The position numbers and the translations under genes were made by a program. Below the pieces are notes generated by a model, which searched no databases, was not told the origin of the DNA, and was given only the letters and a program-made list of their open reading frames with translations. This document shows, piece by piece, positions 16,711 to 24,654 of a stretch of DNA of 44,337 nt. This DNA comes from Clostridiales bacterium. Lineage in GTDB: Bacteria; Bacillota; Clostridia; Christensenellales; Pumilibacteraceae. The stretch is from positions 1 to 44,337 of the forward strand of contig SVHU01000021.1 in assembly GCA_015055625.1 (NCBI GenBank). The letters run 5' to 3'. How positions within the stretch are numbered: position 1 is the first letter of the stretch; every line of letters starts with the position of its first letter.

Positions 16711-17724
16711 ATGAGTTATGATAGCAAAAAATGTATAAGACTTCTTAAAATTTGGGAAATGCTTAACGCTGATAGCGACGAGGATCATCCGCTTGGTACG
16801 GAAGAGATCAGACGTAGACTTGATGAGTTTGGTATAGAATGTGACAGGCGTACTCTGTATTCTGATATCGAAAGCTTACAAGAGGCAGGGTATGAGATTT
16901 TTTGTGTTAGAGCGAGAAGTAATCAGTATTACGTTGTTGACAGGAAGTTTTCAGTACCCGAGATTTTGATTGTTATGGATGCTGTTCAGGCGGCGGGTTT
17001 TATAACCGAGAAAAAGACGGCGGAGCTTGTAAACAAGGTTGGCGCTCTTGCAGGTAGTAGAAAGGGTGAAGTTTTGCAAAAGAACGTTGTTCAGTTTTCT
17101 ACCGTTAAGAGCGAAAACGAGAGTATTTACTATTCGGTAAACGAGATTTGTCAGGCGATAACGACTAAAAAACAGTTAGGTTTTCATTATTTTGATTATG
17201 ATTATAAGTTTAATCGTTCGTATCGCGTGGATAAGGAAAACGCTGAAATAAAAAAATATTACGTGGTAAACCCCGTTGCTACCGTGTTTTCTAATGACAA
17301 TTATTATATGTTTTGCTATGATGACAAGCACGGCAATGTGGCGCAGTACAGAGTGGATAGAATGTCCGACGTATCAGTTTTGCTCAGCGATATTACCACA
17401 AACGAAGAGGTAGAAAAATTCGATATTTCCACATATAAAAAACAGCTTTTTGGAATGTATGGGGGAAAAGAAACGGAGGTTGAATTTGAGCTTGTAAACG
17501 AAAAAGATATTATTGACGTTGTACATGATAAGTTTGGCTCTAATATCAGAATGTATACGGTTGGGGATAAAATCGGCTTTAAGACAAAAGTAAGAGTAAG
17601 TCCCACGTTTATTGCTTGGTGTGTATCGTTTGGTAACAAAATTAAGCTCATATCTCCCGAAGAAACCGTTAAAGAAATAGCGGAATATATTGAGAATTTG
17701 AGTGTGATGTATAAAAATTCTTGA
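16711..17724 (+). CDS. HTH-WYL domain transcriptional regulator
   Basis: GGAGGAG five bases before the ATG at 16711 fixes this start over 16699. The roughly 337-residue product has an N-terminal winged HTH (TEEIRRRLDEFGIECDRRTL then YSDIESLQEAGY) and a WYL-type ligand domain (GFHYFDYDYKFN, YYVVNPVATVFSNDNYYMF, VAQYRVDRMSDV), then a C-terminal WCX-like extension. WYL proteins sense nucleic acid or nucleotide ligands in several known cases. The target is unknown; the phosphatase downstream in the same direction is one candidate. Confidence 0.88.
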   Translation: MSYDSKKCIRLLKIWEMLNADSDEDHPLGTEEIRRRLDEFGIECDRRTLYSDIESLQEAGYEIFCVRARSNQYYVVDRKFSVPEILIVMDAVQAAGFITEKKTAELVNKVGALAGSRKGEVLQKNVVQFSTVKSENESIYYSVNEICQAITTKKQLGFHYFDYDYKFNRSYRVDKENAEIKKYYVVNPVATVFSNDNYYMFCYDDKHGNVAQYRVDRMSDVSVLLSDITTNEEVEKFDISTYKKQLFGMYGGKETEVEFELVNEKDIIDVVHDKFGSNIRMYTVGDKIGFKTKVRVSPTFIAWCVSFGNKIKLISPEETVKEIAEYIENLSVMYKNS

Positions 17725-17802
17725 TACGTATTCGACAAAATGCGACATTTTTAAGGTTTTTTAGCATAATTAAATAAGACTTTTAGTAAAAAAGAGGAAA
17801 GT

Positions 17803-18975
17803 ATGAAAAGAAATGTTTTTAGTAAAATAAGTGCAGTATTGGTAGTTGTGCTTACATTGTTATTTGCGTTTGGGTGTGCGCAGAGTTCTTCAACTACGTC
17901 TGATCCTGAGCCCGATCCGCCCCAGTTAAAGTACGGTGAGATAAAAAACATCGTATTGATAATTGGCGACGGAATGGGAATTGAACACGTTAGCGCAGGT
18001 CAAATTTACGAGGGGAAGCAGTACGGTTTTTCTTCGTGGAAGTATACGTCGGTAAACACGGATTCTGTGGATACGATAGGTAAAAGTTTTATAACAACAG
18101 ATTCTGCAGCTGGAGGAACTGCTCTTGCAACAGGTCAGCTTACAGTAAACGGCTACGTGGGAAAAGAATGGCATGGCAGGGACGTAGAAACGATATTGGA
18201 TAGAGCTAAAGCAAAAGGCAAAGCTACTGGAGTTTTGACCACGGATAATCTTTACGGTGCAACTCCCGCGTCATTTTCCGCTCACGCGCTAAGTAGAAAC
18301 GATACGGAAGATATCCTTAATTCTCAGCTAACTTCAGGCGTGGATTTGTTGTGTGGAAGTACGGCTTCGGCGTGTACTGACAAGGCTGATAATATAGCTG
18401 AAAACGGCTATACGCTTTGTACTGATTTTGAGGAAATCGAAAACGCAAAAACCGCCGAAAAAGCATATTGGCAATTTGATATGTGGGGGTATAATTCAGA
18501 CGTAAAGTTGGAAGAAGTTACACCGCATGCATTGGAGTATTTGTCCAAGGACGAAGACGGATTTGTTATAATGATAGAACAGGCGCATATTGACAAGTAT
18601 TCTCATGATAACGATATTGAGGGAATGGTGAAAAGCGTAGCAAGCTTGAACAATACGGTAGAGGCTGTACTTGAGTGGGTTGGAGATAGAAAGGATACTG
18701 CAATACTTATTACCGCCGACCACGAAACAGGCGGACTTACGGTTTCTACCTCTAGTCAGTCACATTCGGATATTGCAACGCTTGATAATAAAAAGTTGTA
18801 TTATGATTGGGAGAGTGGTGGTCATACCGATTCTAAAGTTCCGCTTTTTGTGTACGGTATTAACCCCGATTATTCGTGGTTTGGATATTATAAATCACAT
18901 CACCTTATTAAAAATGTAAATGTGTATCATATAATGGCAAATCTGTTAAACAATGGGCTTAGATACGCAACTTGA
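17803..18975 (+). CDS. Alkaline phosphatase, lipoprotein form
   Basis: The 390-residue PhoA-family enzyme carries a lipoprotein signal (lipobox FAFGC, Cys25), so it acts outside the membrane. The catalytic set is complete: IGDGMG (metal Asp56), TTDSAAGGTALATG (nucleophile Ser101), the Arg of SRND, MIEQAHIDKYSHDND (Glu, Asp, His), TADHETGG (Asp, His) and GGHT (His). It hydrolyses phosphomonoesters to release phosphate. GAGGAAAG precedes the ATG. It is the only gene between two copies of a 14-base sequence, TGATACGTATTCGA (17722-17735 and 18986-18999). I see no clear Pho box. Confidence 0.93.
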   Translation: MKRNVFSKISAVLVVVLTLLFAFGCAQSSSTTSDPEPDPPQLKYGEIKNIVLIIGDGMGIEHVSAGQIYEGKQYGFSSWKYTSVNTDSVDTIGKSFITTDSAAGGTALATGQLTVNGYVGKEWHGRDVETILDRAKAKGKATGVLTTDNLYGATPASFSAHALSRNDTEDILNSQLTSGVDLLCGSTASACTDKADNIAENGYTLCTDFEEIENAKTAEKAYWQFDMWGYNSDVKLEEVTPHALEYLSKDEDGFVIMIEQAHIDKYSHDNDIEGMVKSVASLNNTVEAVLEWVGDRKDTAILITADHETGGLTVSTSSQSHSDIATLDNKKLYYDWESGGHTDSKVPLFVYGINPDYSWFGYYKSHHLIKNVNVYHIMANLLNNGLRYAT

Positions 18976-19016
18976 CCTAAAAAACTGATACGTATTCGAT
19001 ATTTTTAGAAAAAACT

Positions 19017-19049
19017 AAAGTCCGTCCGATATTTTTGCGGGCGGACTTT
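19017..19049. promoter_or_regulatory. Hairpin before the MBL-fold gene
   Basis: AAAGTCCG-T-CCG (19017-19028) pairs with CGG-G-CGGACTTT, ending a few bases before the AAGGAG ribosome site of the next gene. No good U-tract follows on the plus strand, so it is either a weak terminator after the phosphatase or a 5' leader hairpin. Confidence 0.45.
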
Positions 19050-19065
19050 GAAAAAAAGGAGAGCT

Positions 19066-19947
19066 ATGGATATTAAAATTACTGACGTAAGAGAACAAAA
19101 AGGCGATAGCGCTTTTTTGATAGACGATGGCAAAACCGCAATACTTTACGACAGCGGTTTTGCTTTTACCGGCAATGCCGTTGCTAAGAAAATTCGAAGA
19201 GAGCTTGGCGATAGGCAACTTGATTATATTTTTTTAACACATTCGCATTACGATCATGCTTTGGGTTCGTGTTACGTGTTGAAAGAGTATCCAAATGCCA
19301 AGGTTGTAGCCGGAAGTTACGCTACGAAAATTTTTGCAAAGCCCACGGCAAAAGCGGTAATGCGTGATCTTGATAAAAAGTTCGCTACTGTGTGTGGAGT
19401 TGTTGAGTATGAGGATCTTATCGACAACTTAAAAGTAGATATTGCAGTGGATGACGGCGACGAGATTGTAGCTAATACTATGAAATTTACAGCTATTTCC
19501 TTGCCCGGTCATACCAAGTGCTCGGTCGGCTTTTATTGTATGGAAAGTAAATTGTTGCTTTCTTGCGAAACGTTGGGTGTTACGGATGGAAAGGGTGTGG
19601 TTTTGCCCGTATTTTTGGTAGGCTACGATATGGCGCTAAGTTCTATAAAACGCGCGCAAGAGCTGGACGTTGAGTATGTTTTAGTCCCGCACTTTGGACT
19701 TTTAGACAAAGAGCAGTCGGCAACTTATTTAAAAAAAGCAGAGCTTACTGCAAAAAAGATTGCAAGCGAAATTGTAGGAAAACTTAAAGCTGGCGAGGAT
19801 AAAGAAGTTATTGTTAAGCAGTACTTGAACGAGTACTGGAATGGGTATATCAAGGATATTTATCCAGAGGATGCAATACGTCTTAACACTGGTATTATGA
19901 TAAATCTATTAGAGCATGAGCTTGTAAGTAAACCAACAGTCGATTGA
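19066..19947 (+). CDS. Metallo-beta-lactamase-fold hydrolase
   Basis: The ATG at 19066 follows AAGGAG closely. The 293-residue protein has the MBL-fold metal motif THSHYDHALG (His59, His61, Asp63, His64), a downstream PGHTKCS (third-site His) and VPHFG (last His). The usual bridging Asp near the middle is replaced in LLSCETLG, where Glu takes its place; this may alter metal binding. It is cytosolic. Possible roles include lactonase, thioesterase or phosphodiesterase activity; sequence alone does not decide. A promoter for the next gene overlaps its stop codon. Confidence 0.8.
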   Translation: MDIKITDVREQKGDSAFLIDDGKTAILYDSGFAFTGNAVAKKIRRELGDRQLDYIFLTHSHYDHALGSCYVLKEYPNAKVVAGSYATKIFAKPTAKAVMRDLDKKFATVCGVVEYEDLIDNLKVDIAVDDGDEIVANTMKFTAISLPGHTKCSVGFYCMESKLLLSCETLGVTDGKGVVLPVFLVGYDMALSSIKRAQELDVEYVLVPHFGLLDKEQSATYLKKAELTAKKIASEIVGKLKAGEDKEVIVKQYLNEYWNGYIKDIYPEDAIRLNTGIMINLLEHELVSKPTVD

Positions 19948-19972
19948 CGTAAAAATCATAAGGCTGTATAAT
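19944..19972 (+). promoter_or_regulatory. Promoter of the HTH-GH51 gene
   Basis: TTGACG (19944-19949), a 17-base spacer and a consensus TATAAT (19967-19972). The -35 box overlaps the stop codon of the preceding gene. Confidence 0.8.
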
Positions 19973-19973
19973 T

Positions 19974-19991
19974 GTTTTATATAGTTAAAAC
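19974..19991. promoter_or_regulatory. Candidate autoregulatory palindrome
   Basis: GTTTTA-TATAGT-TAAAAC is a perfect 6-6-6 inverted repeat two bases after the -10 box, where a bound XRE protein would block transcription. The product of the next gene itself carries an XRE HTH. Confidence 0.5.
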
Positions 19992-20002
19992 GGAGAAGTG
20001 GT

Positions 20003-22123
20003 ATGGATATTGTAAAGGTCGGAGATCTAATTGCTCGAAGAAGAAAAGAGTTAGGTATTACTCAACAACAGCTTGGCGATGTGTTGGGGGTTAGCGCAAA
20101 AGCAGTTTCTAAATGGGAAAGAGGTCTTAGCTGTCCTGACATCGCGCTTCTTTCTCAGCTTAGCTCGCAGTTGAAAATTATGCTAAAAGAATTGCTTGAT
20201 GGTAAGTTGAATAATAAGCAAAGTAGCAATATAGGAAGTAACGTAAATTTTAGTTACCATAATGATAGAATGTTCGATTTGGAAGAAACGGTTGAGCTAA
20301 ATGCGTGCAAAAGAGTGGTTTCTCCCTATCTTTTCGGAAATAATTTAGAGCACACGAGATCCTCTGTTTATCATGGGATTTCGGCTCAAATACTGGATAA
20401 TCGCAAGTTTGCAGGTAAGCCTTCGGCAATGCAAGGCGTTGCGTATAGATGGTATACTGTTGGTAAAAAAACGTACACTATGCTTATATACGACAAAATG
20501 ACTAATGCCATACCTTTTGCGCCTTACGTAAGACATGACGAAGAGCATTATCACATGAAACGCGACCACGAGCGCAACTATCAGCAAATTTCTTCGGCAA
20601 ACGAAGGGGAAAAAAGCGGAATAGGACAAAGTGAAATTTATTTGCAAGAAGGTAAAACTTATGATTTTGCTATTGTGCTAAGAAGTTGTAAAGTTGATAA
20701 AATTGTCGTTGCGTTTACATCGAGGAAAGGAAAAGAATACGTAAAGACGGAAATATCTATAAAGCCTGATGCTCAGGATTGGGAGCGTTATACTGCTAAA
20801 ATAACCGCACCCGTTACGGATTTTGACGCAAATATCGAAATTACGTTTGAGCAAAGAGGTAGCGTTGCGGTAGGTGCAGTGTCGCTTATGGATGAGGATA
20901 ATTTTAGAGGAATGCGCAAAGACGTTATTGCCAGGATGAAGGAAATGGGCATAAAGTTGTTGCGCTGGCCAGGCGGGAATTTTGCAGGAGAATATAACTG
21001 GTTTGATGGACTTCTTCCCGTGGATATGCGTTCGCCTTTGGAAACGTGTTGGGCGCTCGAAACGCAACCTCATTCACAATGCTATGATTTTCACGAAATA
21101 AATACAGACGATTTTATCGCGCTTTGCAAAGAAATAGGCGCAGAGCCGTATCTTACTGTAAATCTTGCTTGGAACACGCCCGAAGAAAATGCCATGTGGG
21201 TGGAATACTGTAATGGCGACGAGAATAGTATTTGGGGTAAAAAGCGTATTGAACGAGGATATAAAGAGCCCTATAACGTTATACTTTGGTCGCTTGGTAA
21301 TGAGTTTGGTTTTGGGCATATGGAGGGTGAAAATTCCATTCACGGATATACCCGACTTGCGAAAGAAACAGCCGAAAAAATGCTTAAAGTTACGCCTAAT
21401 TTAACGTTTTGCTCGTCCGGCCCCTATCCAAACGCCGAGTGGGTAGAGTATAGCGTAAAGCCTCTGAAATCGGTTTGTTCAACGATTTCTGTACATAGTT
21501 ACGTACCTGGTCCGTATTATTATTACGTGGATAATATTAAGGAAGAGTATGAAATAGGAGTATCTAAATATTTGGGCGCTTGGGATAGAGCGATTCAAAC
21601 CCGGGATTTATTGCCAAACGATGTTTCCATATCATTTGATGAGTGGAACGTTTGGTATGGTTGGTATCGTCCGTCGTGTGTGGTGGACGGTATTTGTGGA
21701 GCTCTTACAATGAATATGCTTATTTGCGAATCAGAAAAGCTTAATATTCAGTTCGCTTGCCACTTCGAAGCTGTCAACGAAAGCGCAATAAAGGTGGATA
21801 GAAATAAAGCATATCTAACGCCTTTAGGAAGAGCGATTTCGCTGTCAGCATTGCACGCAAACGGTAAGCTTGTCTATGGCTCTCATACTTCTGTTGTTAC
21901 AGAAAAAAACGGTACGTATACTGCAACTTTGGTAAATCCGTCTTTTGACAGGTTAAAAACTGTAACGTTTCCTAAGGATTTTGTTATAAAAGAAATTGTA
22001 GGTTACGGAAGCGCAGACGTCTTTCCTAATTCTAATTTTGAGGAGTATTCTCCTATTGTAAATGGTGAAAATATTGAGCTTAGAGAACACAGTATAGTTG
22101 TTATAAAAGCGGTTAGAAACTAA
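20003..22123 (+). CDS. XRE-HTH fused to GH51 alpha-L-arabinofuranosidase
   Basis: One uninterrupted 706-codon frame encodes two functions. Residues about 5-62 are a full XRE helix-turn-helix (LIARRRKELGITQQQLGDVL, GVSAKAVSKWERGLS). From about residue 90 the protein is a GH51-type enzyme: an N-terminal beta-sandwich, a TIM barrel with RWPGGNFAGEYNWFDGL, SLGNEFGF (acid/base Glu434) and SFDEWNVWYGW (nucleophile Glu547), and a C-terminal beta domain. GH51 enzymes remove terminal arabinofuranosyl groups from arabinan or arabinoxylan. No signal peptide is present, so it acts in the cytosol. GGAG precedes the ATG. The gene has its own promoter, palindrome and terminator. Both catalytic residues and the HTH look intact. 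Confidence 0.9.
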   Translation: MDIVKVGDLIARRRKELGITQQQLGDVLGVSAKAVSKWERGLSCPDIALLSQLSSQLKIMLKELLDGKLNNKQSSNIGSNVNFSYHNDRMFDLEETVELNACKRVVSPYLFGNNLEHTRSSVYHGISAQILDNRKFAGKPSAMQGVAYRWYTVGKKTYTMLIYDKMTNAIPFAPYVRHDEEHYHMKRDHERNYQQISSANEGEKSGIGQSEIYLQEGKTYDFAIVLRSCKVDKIVVAFTSRKGKEYVKTEISIKPDAQDWERYTAKITAPVTDFDANIEITFEQRGSVAVGAVSLMDEDNFRGMRKDVIARMKEMGIKLLRWPGGNFAGEYNWFDGLLPVDMRSPLETCWALETQPHSQCYDFHEINTDDFIALCKEIGAEPYLTVNLAWNTPEENAMWVEYCNGDENSIWGKKRIERGYKEPYNVILWSLGNEFGFGHMEGENSIHGYTRLAKETAEKMLKVTPNLTFCSSGPYPNAEWVEYSVKPLKSVCSTISVHSYVPGPYYYYVDNIKEEYEIGVSKYLGAWDRAIQTRDLLPNDVSISFDEWNVWYGWYRPSCVVDGICGALTMNMLICESEKLNIQFACHFEAVNESAIKVDRNKAYLTPLGRAISLSALHANGKLVYGSHTSVVTEKNGTYTATLVNPSFDRLKTVTFPKDFVIKEIVGYGSADVFPNSNFEEYSPIVNGENIELREHSIVVIKAVRN

Positions 22124-22126
22124 GAT

Positions 22127-22159
22127 AAAACTCTCAAGGGGGGACCTTTGAGGGTTTTT
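22127..22159 (+). terminator. Terminator of the HTH-GH51 gene
   Basis: AAAACTCTCAAGG (22127-22139) pairs with CCTTTGAGGGTTTTT (22145-22159), loop of G and A bases, with a T5 tail. Confidence 0.85.
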
Positions 22160-22207
22160 ATTAAACAAAAAAAGACATTATTTTATTGCAAAACGACATA
22201 AAACTTG

Positions 22208-22236
22208 TTGACATTACAACAAACGTATGATATAAT
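22208..22236 (+). promoter_or_regulatory. Promoter of the MarR-DegV operon
   Basis: A near-perfect promoter: TTGACA (22208-22213), 17-base spacer, TATAAT (22231-22236). The -35 box lies inside TTGTTG-N6-CAACAA (22205-22222). Confidence 0.9.
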
Positions 22237-22242
22237 CACGCC

Positions 22243-22258
22243 TGTTGAAAATTCAACA
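22243..22258. promoter_or_regulatory. MarR-type operator palindrome
   Basis: TGTTGAA-AA-TTCAACA is a perfect inverted repeat located just after the -10 box; a related TTGTTG/CAACAA pair overlaps the -35 box. Two such sites bracketing the promoter are what a MarR autorepressor would use. Confidence 0.7.
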
Positions 22259-22273
22259 AGACTGGAGTGTGTT

Positions 22274-22726
22274 ATGGAAAGATTTCAAGCTTTTACTGTG
22301 CTGGTTACTAAAATCAACCGTAGTATACACAAGATAAAAACCTATGAAGTAGAAAGTTTAGGTGTAAAAGCTCAGCACGTTAGCGCGTTATTTTATTTGT
22401 ATAAAGCTGGCTCGCTTACGGCAACTGAGCTGTGTGATTTGTGCAAGGAAGACAAGTCTGCGGTTTCTAGATCTTTAGAGTACTTAGAGCGTAGTGGATA
22501 CGTTTATTGTGATAGTGACTTAAAAAAGAGGTATAAGGCGGAGTTTGTTTTAACGGACAAGGGTAAGCAGGTTGCGGAAAGTATTGTTAATAAAATAGAC
22601 GGAATACTGGAAGAAGTGGGCGGAGCGCTTAATAGCGAAGAGAGAGCTATTATGTATAAGTGTCTAAACCTAATTAGCGATAATTTGGATAGCTACGTAA
22701 AAAATTTGGAGGATAGAAATATATGA
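22274..22726 (+). CDS. MarR family transcriptional regulator
   Basis: The ATG at 22274 after GGAG is preferred; the longer frame back to 22205 runs through the promoter. The 150-residue protein has the MarR winged helix (LTATELCDLCKEDKSAVSRS, then LERSGYVYCDSDLKKRYKAEFVLTDKG) between helical dimerisation ends. Its stop overlaps the DegV start as ATGA, so the two are co-translated. It most likely represses its own operon through the palindrome at 22243. Since DegV proteins bind fatty acids and some MarR proteins (FabT type) sense lipid state, a lipid signal is a reasonable inference. Confidence 0.88.
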   Translation: MERFQAFTVLVTKINRSIHKIKTYEVESLGVKAQHVSALFYLYKAGSLTATELCDLCKEDKSAVSRSLEYLERSGYVYCDSDLKKRYKAEFVLTDKGKQVAESIVNKIDGILEEVGGALNSEERAIMYKCLNLISDNLDSYVKNLEDRNI

Positions 22727-23580
22727 TTAGATTAATGATTGATTCGGCGTCGGATATAAACAAGTACGAAGCGGAAGAGTTGGGCGTAATATTAGAACCA
22801 ATTAATATTACCATTGGTTCTGAGGAGTATAAGGACGGCGTGGATCTTTTGCCCGAAGAATTTTATGACAAGTTGTTTTCCAGCCCTGTTTTGCCCAAAA
22901 CAAGCCAAATTCCTCCCTATGTTTTTGAAGAAGAGTTTGAAAAGTATACGGCAAACGGCGACGAACTTATAGTAATTACGCTTTCGTCCAAGCTTTCAGG
23001 AACTTATAATAACGCTGTTATGGCATCGCAAAAATTTGCAGGAAAGGTTACCGTTATTGACAGTCTTAACGCGTGTGTTGGCGAAAGATTGCTTGGTCTT
23101 TACGTGCTTTCTCTTATCAAAGACGGTGAAGACGTAAAAACGATTGTAGAAAAAGCGGAAACAGCAAAGCTCAGAATAAACGTTATTGCTGTTCTTGATA
23201 CTTTGGAATACCTCAAAAAGGGCGGTCGTATTTCGTCTACTGCGGCGGCTATTGGCAGTATGCTTTCCATTAAGCCTGTTATTGCGGTAATTGACGGAGA
23301 GATAAAGGTTGTGGGAAAGGCAATGGGCGCAAAGAAGGGTAATTCTATTCTCACTAAGTTTGTGTCAGAAAAAGGCTTGGATTTTACTATGCCTTATGCA
23401 ACCGTGTGGTCGGGTAAAGAGTCCTCTAAGCTTGACGCGTATATCAAGGATTATGCCTTTTTGTGGGAAGGTCATTCCGACAATATTCCAAAGTATATTT
23501 TGGGCGCAACGATTGGTACTCATATCGGTGGCGGAGTAGTTGGCGTTGCCTTTTTTGAAAAAGTGGATTTTGATCGGTAA
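22723..23580 (+). CDS. DegV family fatty-acid-binding protein
   Basis: The 285-residue protein shows the DegV layout: MIDSASDI at the start, TSQIPP near residue 65, ITLSSKLSGTYNNA (the Ser and Thr residues that hold the fatty acid carboxylate), VIDSLN, and LKKGGRIS in the middle. Family members (FakB) bind a fatty acid and present it to the FakA kinase; no kinase is encoded nearby. It overlaps the MarR gene by four bases. Confidence 0.9.
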   Translation: MIRLMIDSASDINKYEAEELGVILEPINITIGSEEYKDGVDLLPEEFYDKLFSSPVLPKTSQIPPYVFEEEFEKYTANGDELIVITLSSKLSGTYNNAVMASQKFAGKVTVIDSLNACVGERLLGLYVLSLIKDGEDVKTIVEKAETAKLRINVIAVLDTLEYLKKGGRISSTAAAIGSMLSIKPVIAVIDGEIKVVGKAMGAKKGNSILTKFVSEKGLDFTMPYATVWSGKESSKLDAYIKDYAFLWEGHSDNIPKYILGATIGTHIGGGVVGVAFFEKVDFDR

Positions 23581-23765
23581 TTTATTTTGGGGTTGTAATT
23601 GGCGTATTTATGGCGTTTGCTATATCTGCCGCAGGTCTTGCTTCAGCGTTTGCTGATACATATAAAGGCGATAGTGTAGGTGCTGTAAAATACACCTTAA
23701 ATTCTACGATTTTGTCAGTTAATACAATGCCTGTGTTGTATATGTTATTGCTTGTAATACTGTAA
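23574..23765 (+). pseudogene. Remnant of an AEC-family transporter (C-terminus only)
   Basis: A frame open right after the DegV stop (no start codon of its own until 23610) encodes two hydrophobic segments around ASAFADTYKGDS and STILSVNTMPVLY, ending at 23763-23765. This is the usual C-terminal end of AEC (auxin efflux carrier-type) permeases, which normally have about 300 residues. Only some 55-60 residues remain. The next gene's ribosome site directly follows its stop, suggesting the permease once led that operon and was deleted, perhaps together with the join to degV. Confidence 0.65.
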
Positions 23766-23775
23766 AAGGAGAAAA

Positions 23776-24525
23776 ATGATGCGAACTAAGTTTGACGTTG
23801 AATATAAGAGCGGATTATATATAGACTTCTATCTTCCTGATTGCGAGGAGTTTGACGTGTTCGTGTATTTTCACGGTGGCGGACTGTGCGCGGGTGATAG
23901 AAAGGGTAAGGAGATAAAAGTCTTTGCGCCTTTTCTTGCAAATCGCGGTATTGCCGTTGCGAGCGTGGAGTACACAATGTACCCAACAGCCAAATTTCCC
24001 GATTTTATAGAGGATAGTGCCGATGCTGTTGCATGGATAAAGCAAAATATTTCTTCTTATGGAAAGTGTAAGAGTTTATTTGTAGGAGGAAGTAGTGCGG
24101 GCGGTTATATTTCTATGATGCTGTGTTTTAACGGTGAGTATTTAAACAAACGCGGACTAAATCCTATCGATATTGACGGTTATATTCACGATGCAGGTCA
24201 ACCCACTTCACATTTTAACGTATTAAAAGAACTGGGTAAAGATTCGAGAAGATTGATAGTTGACGAAACTGCGCCTATGTACTTTGTTGGAACTGCTAGC
24301 GAGTATGCGCCTATGTTGTTTATAGTTGCTGACAACGATATGTTTGGAAGATACGAGCAAACAATGCTTATGATAAGCGGTATGAAGCATTTCGGACACG
24401 AAGATAAAATATATTTAAAGGAAATGCACGGCAAGCATTGTTCTTACGATTATGCCGTAGACGATGACGGTGGTAGTACGTTTGGAAAAATAATTGAAGA
24501 ATTTATTAATAAAATTCATTTGTAA
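23776..24525 (+). CDS. Alpha/beta-hydrolase esterase (HSL/BD-FAE-like)
   Basis: The 249-residue protein has the alpha/beta-hydrolase triad: oxyanion HGGG near residue 33, VGGSSAGG with nucleophile Ser107, an Asp in VADNDMFG and a His in MHGKHCSYD. The HGGG plus SSAGG arrangement is that of the hormone-sensitive lipase/feruloyl-acetyl esterase group. It is cytosolic and probably removes acyl groups from small esters or imported sugars. AGGAG precedes two adjacent ATGs at 23776 and 23779; either could be used. Confidence 0.82.
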   Translation: MMRTKFDVEYKSGLYIDFYLPDCEEFDVFVYFHGGGLCAGDRKGKEIKVFAPFLANRGIAVASVEYTMYPTAKFPDFIEDSADAVAWIKQNISSYGKCKSLFVGGSSAGGYISMMLCFNGEYLNKRGLNPIDIDGYIHDAGQPTSHFNVLKELGKDSRRLIVDETAPMYFVGTASEYAPMLFIVADNDMFGRYEQTMLMISGMKHFGHEDKIYLKEMHGKHCSYDYAVDDDGGSTFGKIIEEFINKIHL

Positions 24526-24573
24526 AAAGGGATGCGGTTCTTTTAAAATTGTTTAAATATTTTCGTTAAACGC

Positions 24574-24603
24574 TTGAAATTATACGCGCATAAGTGTTAT
24601 ACT
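24574..24603 (+). promoter_or_regulatory. Promoter of the acetyl-xylan-esterase-type gene
   Basis: TTGAAA (24574-24579), an 18-base spacer and TATACT (24598-24603), 46 bases before the ribosome site. Confidence 0.6.
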
Positions 24604-24654
24604 TTATCAAGTGGTTAAAAATCCAATTTATTATGAAACGAAAGGAGAATGATT

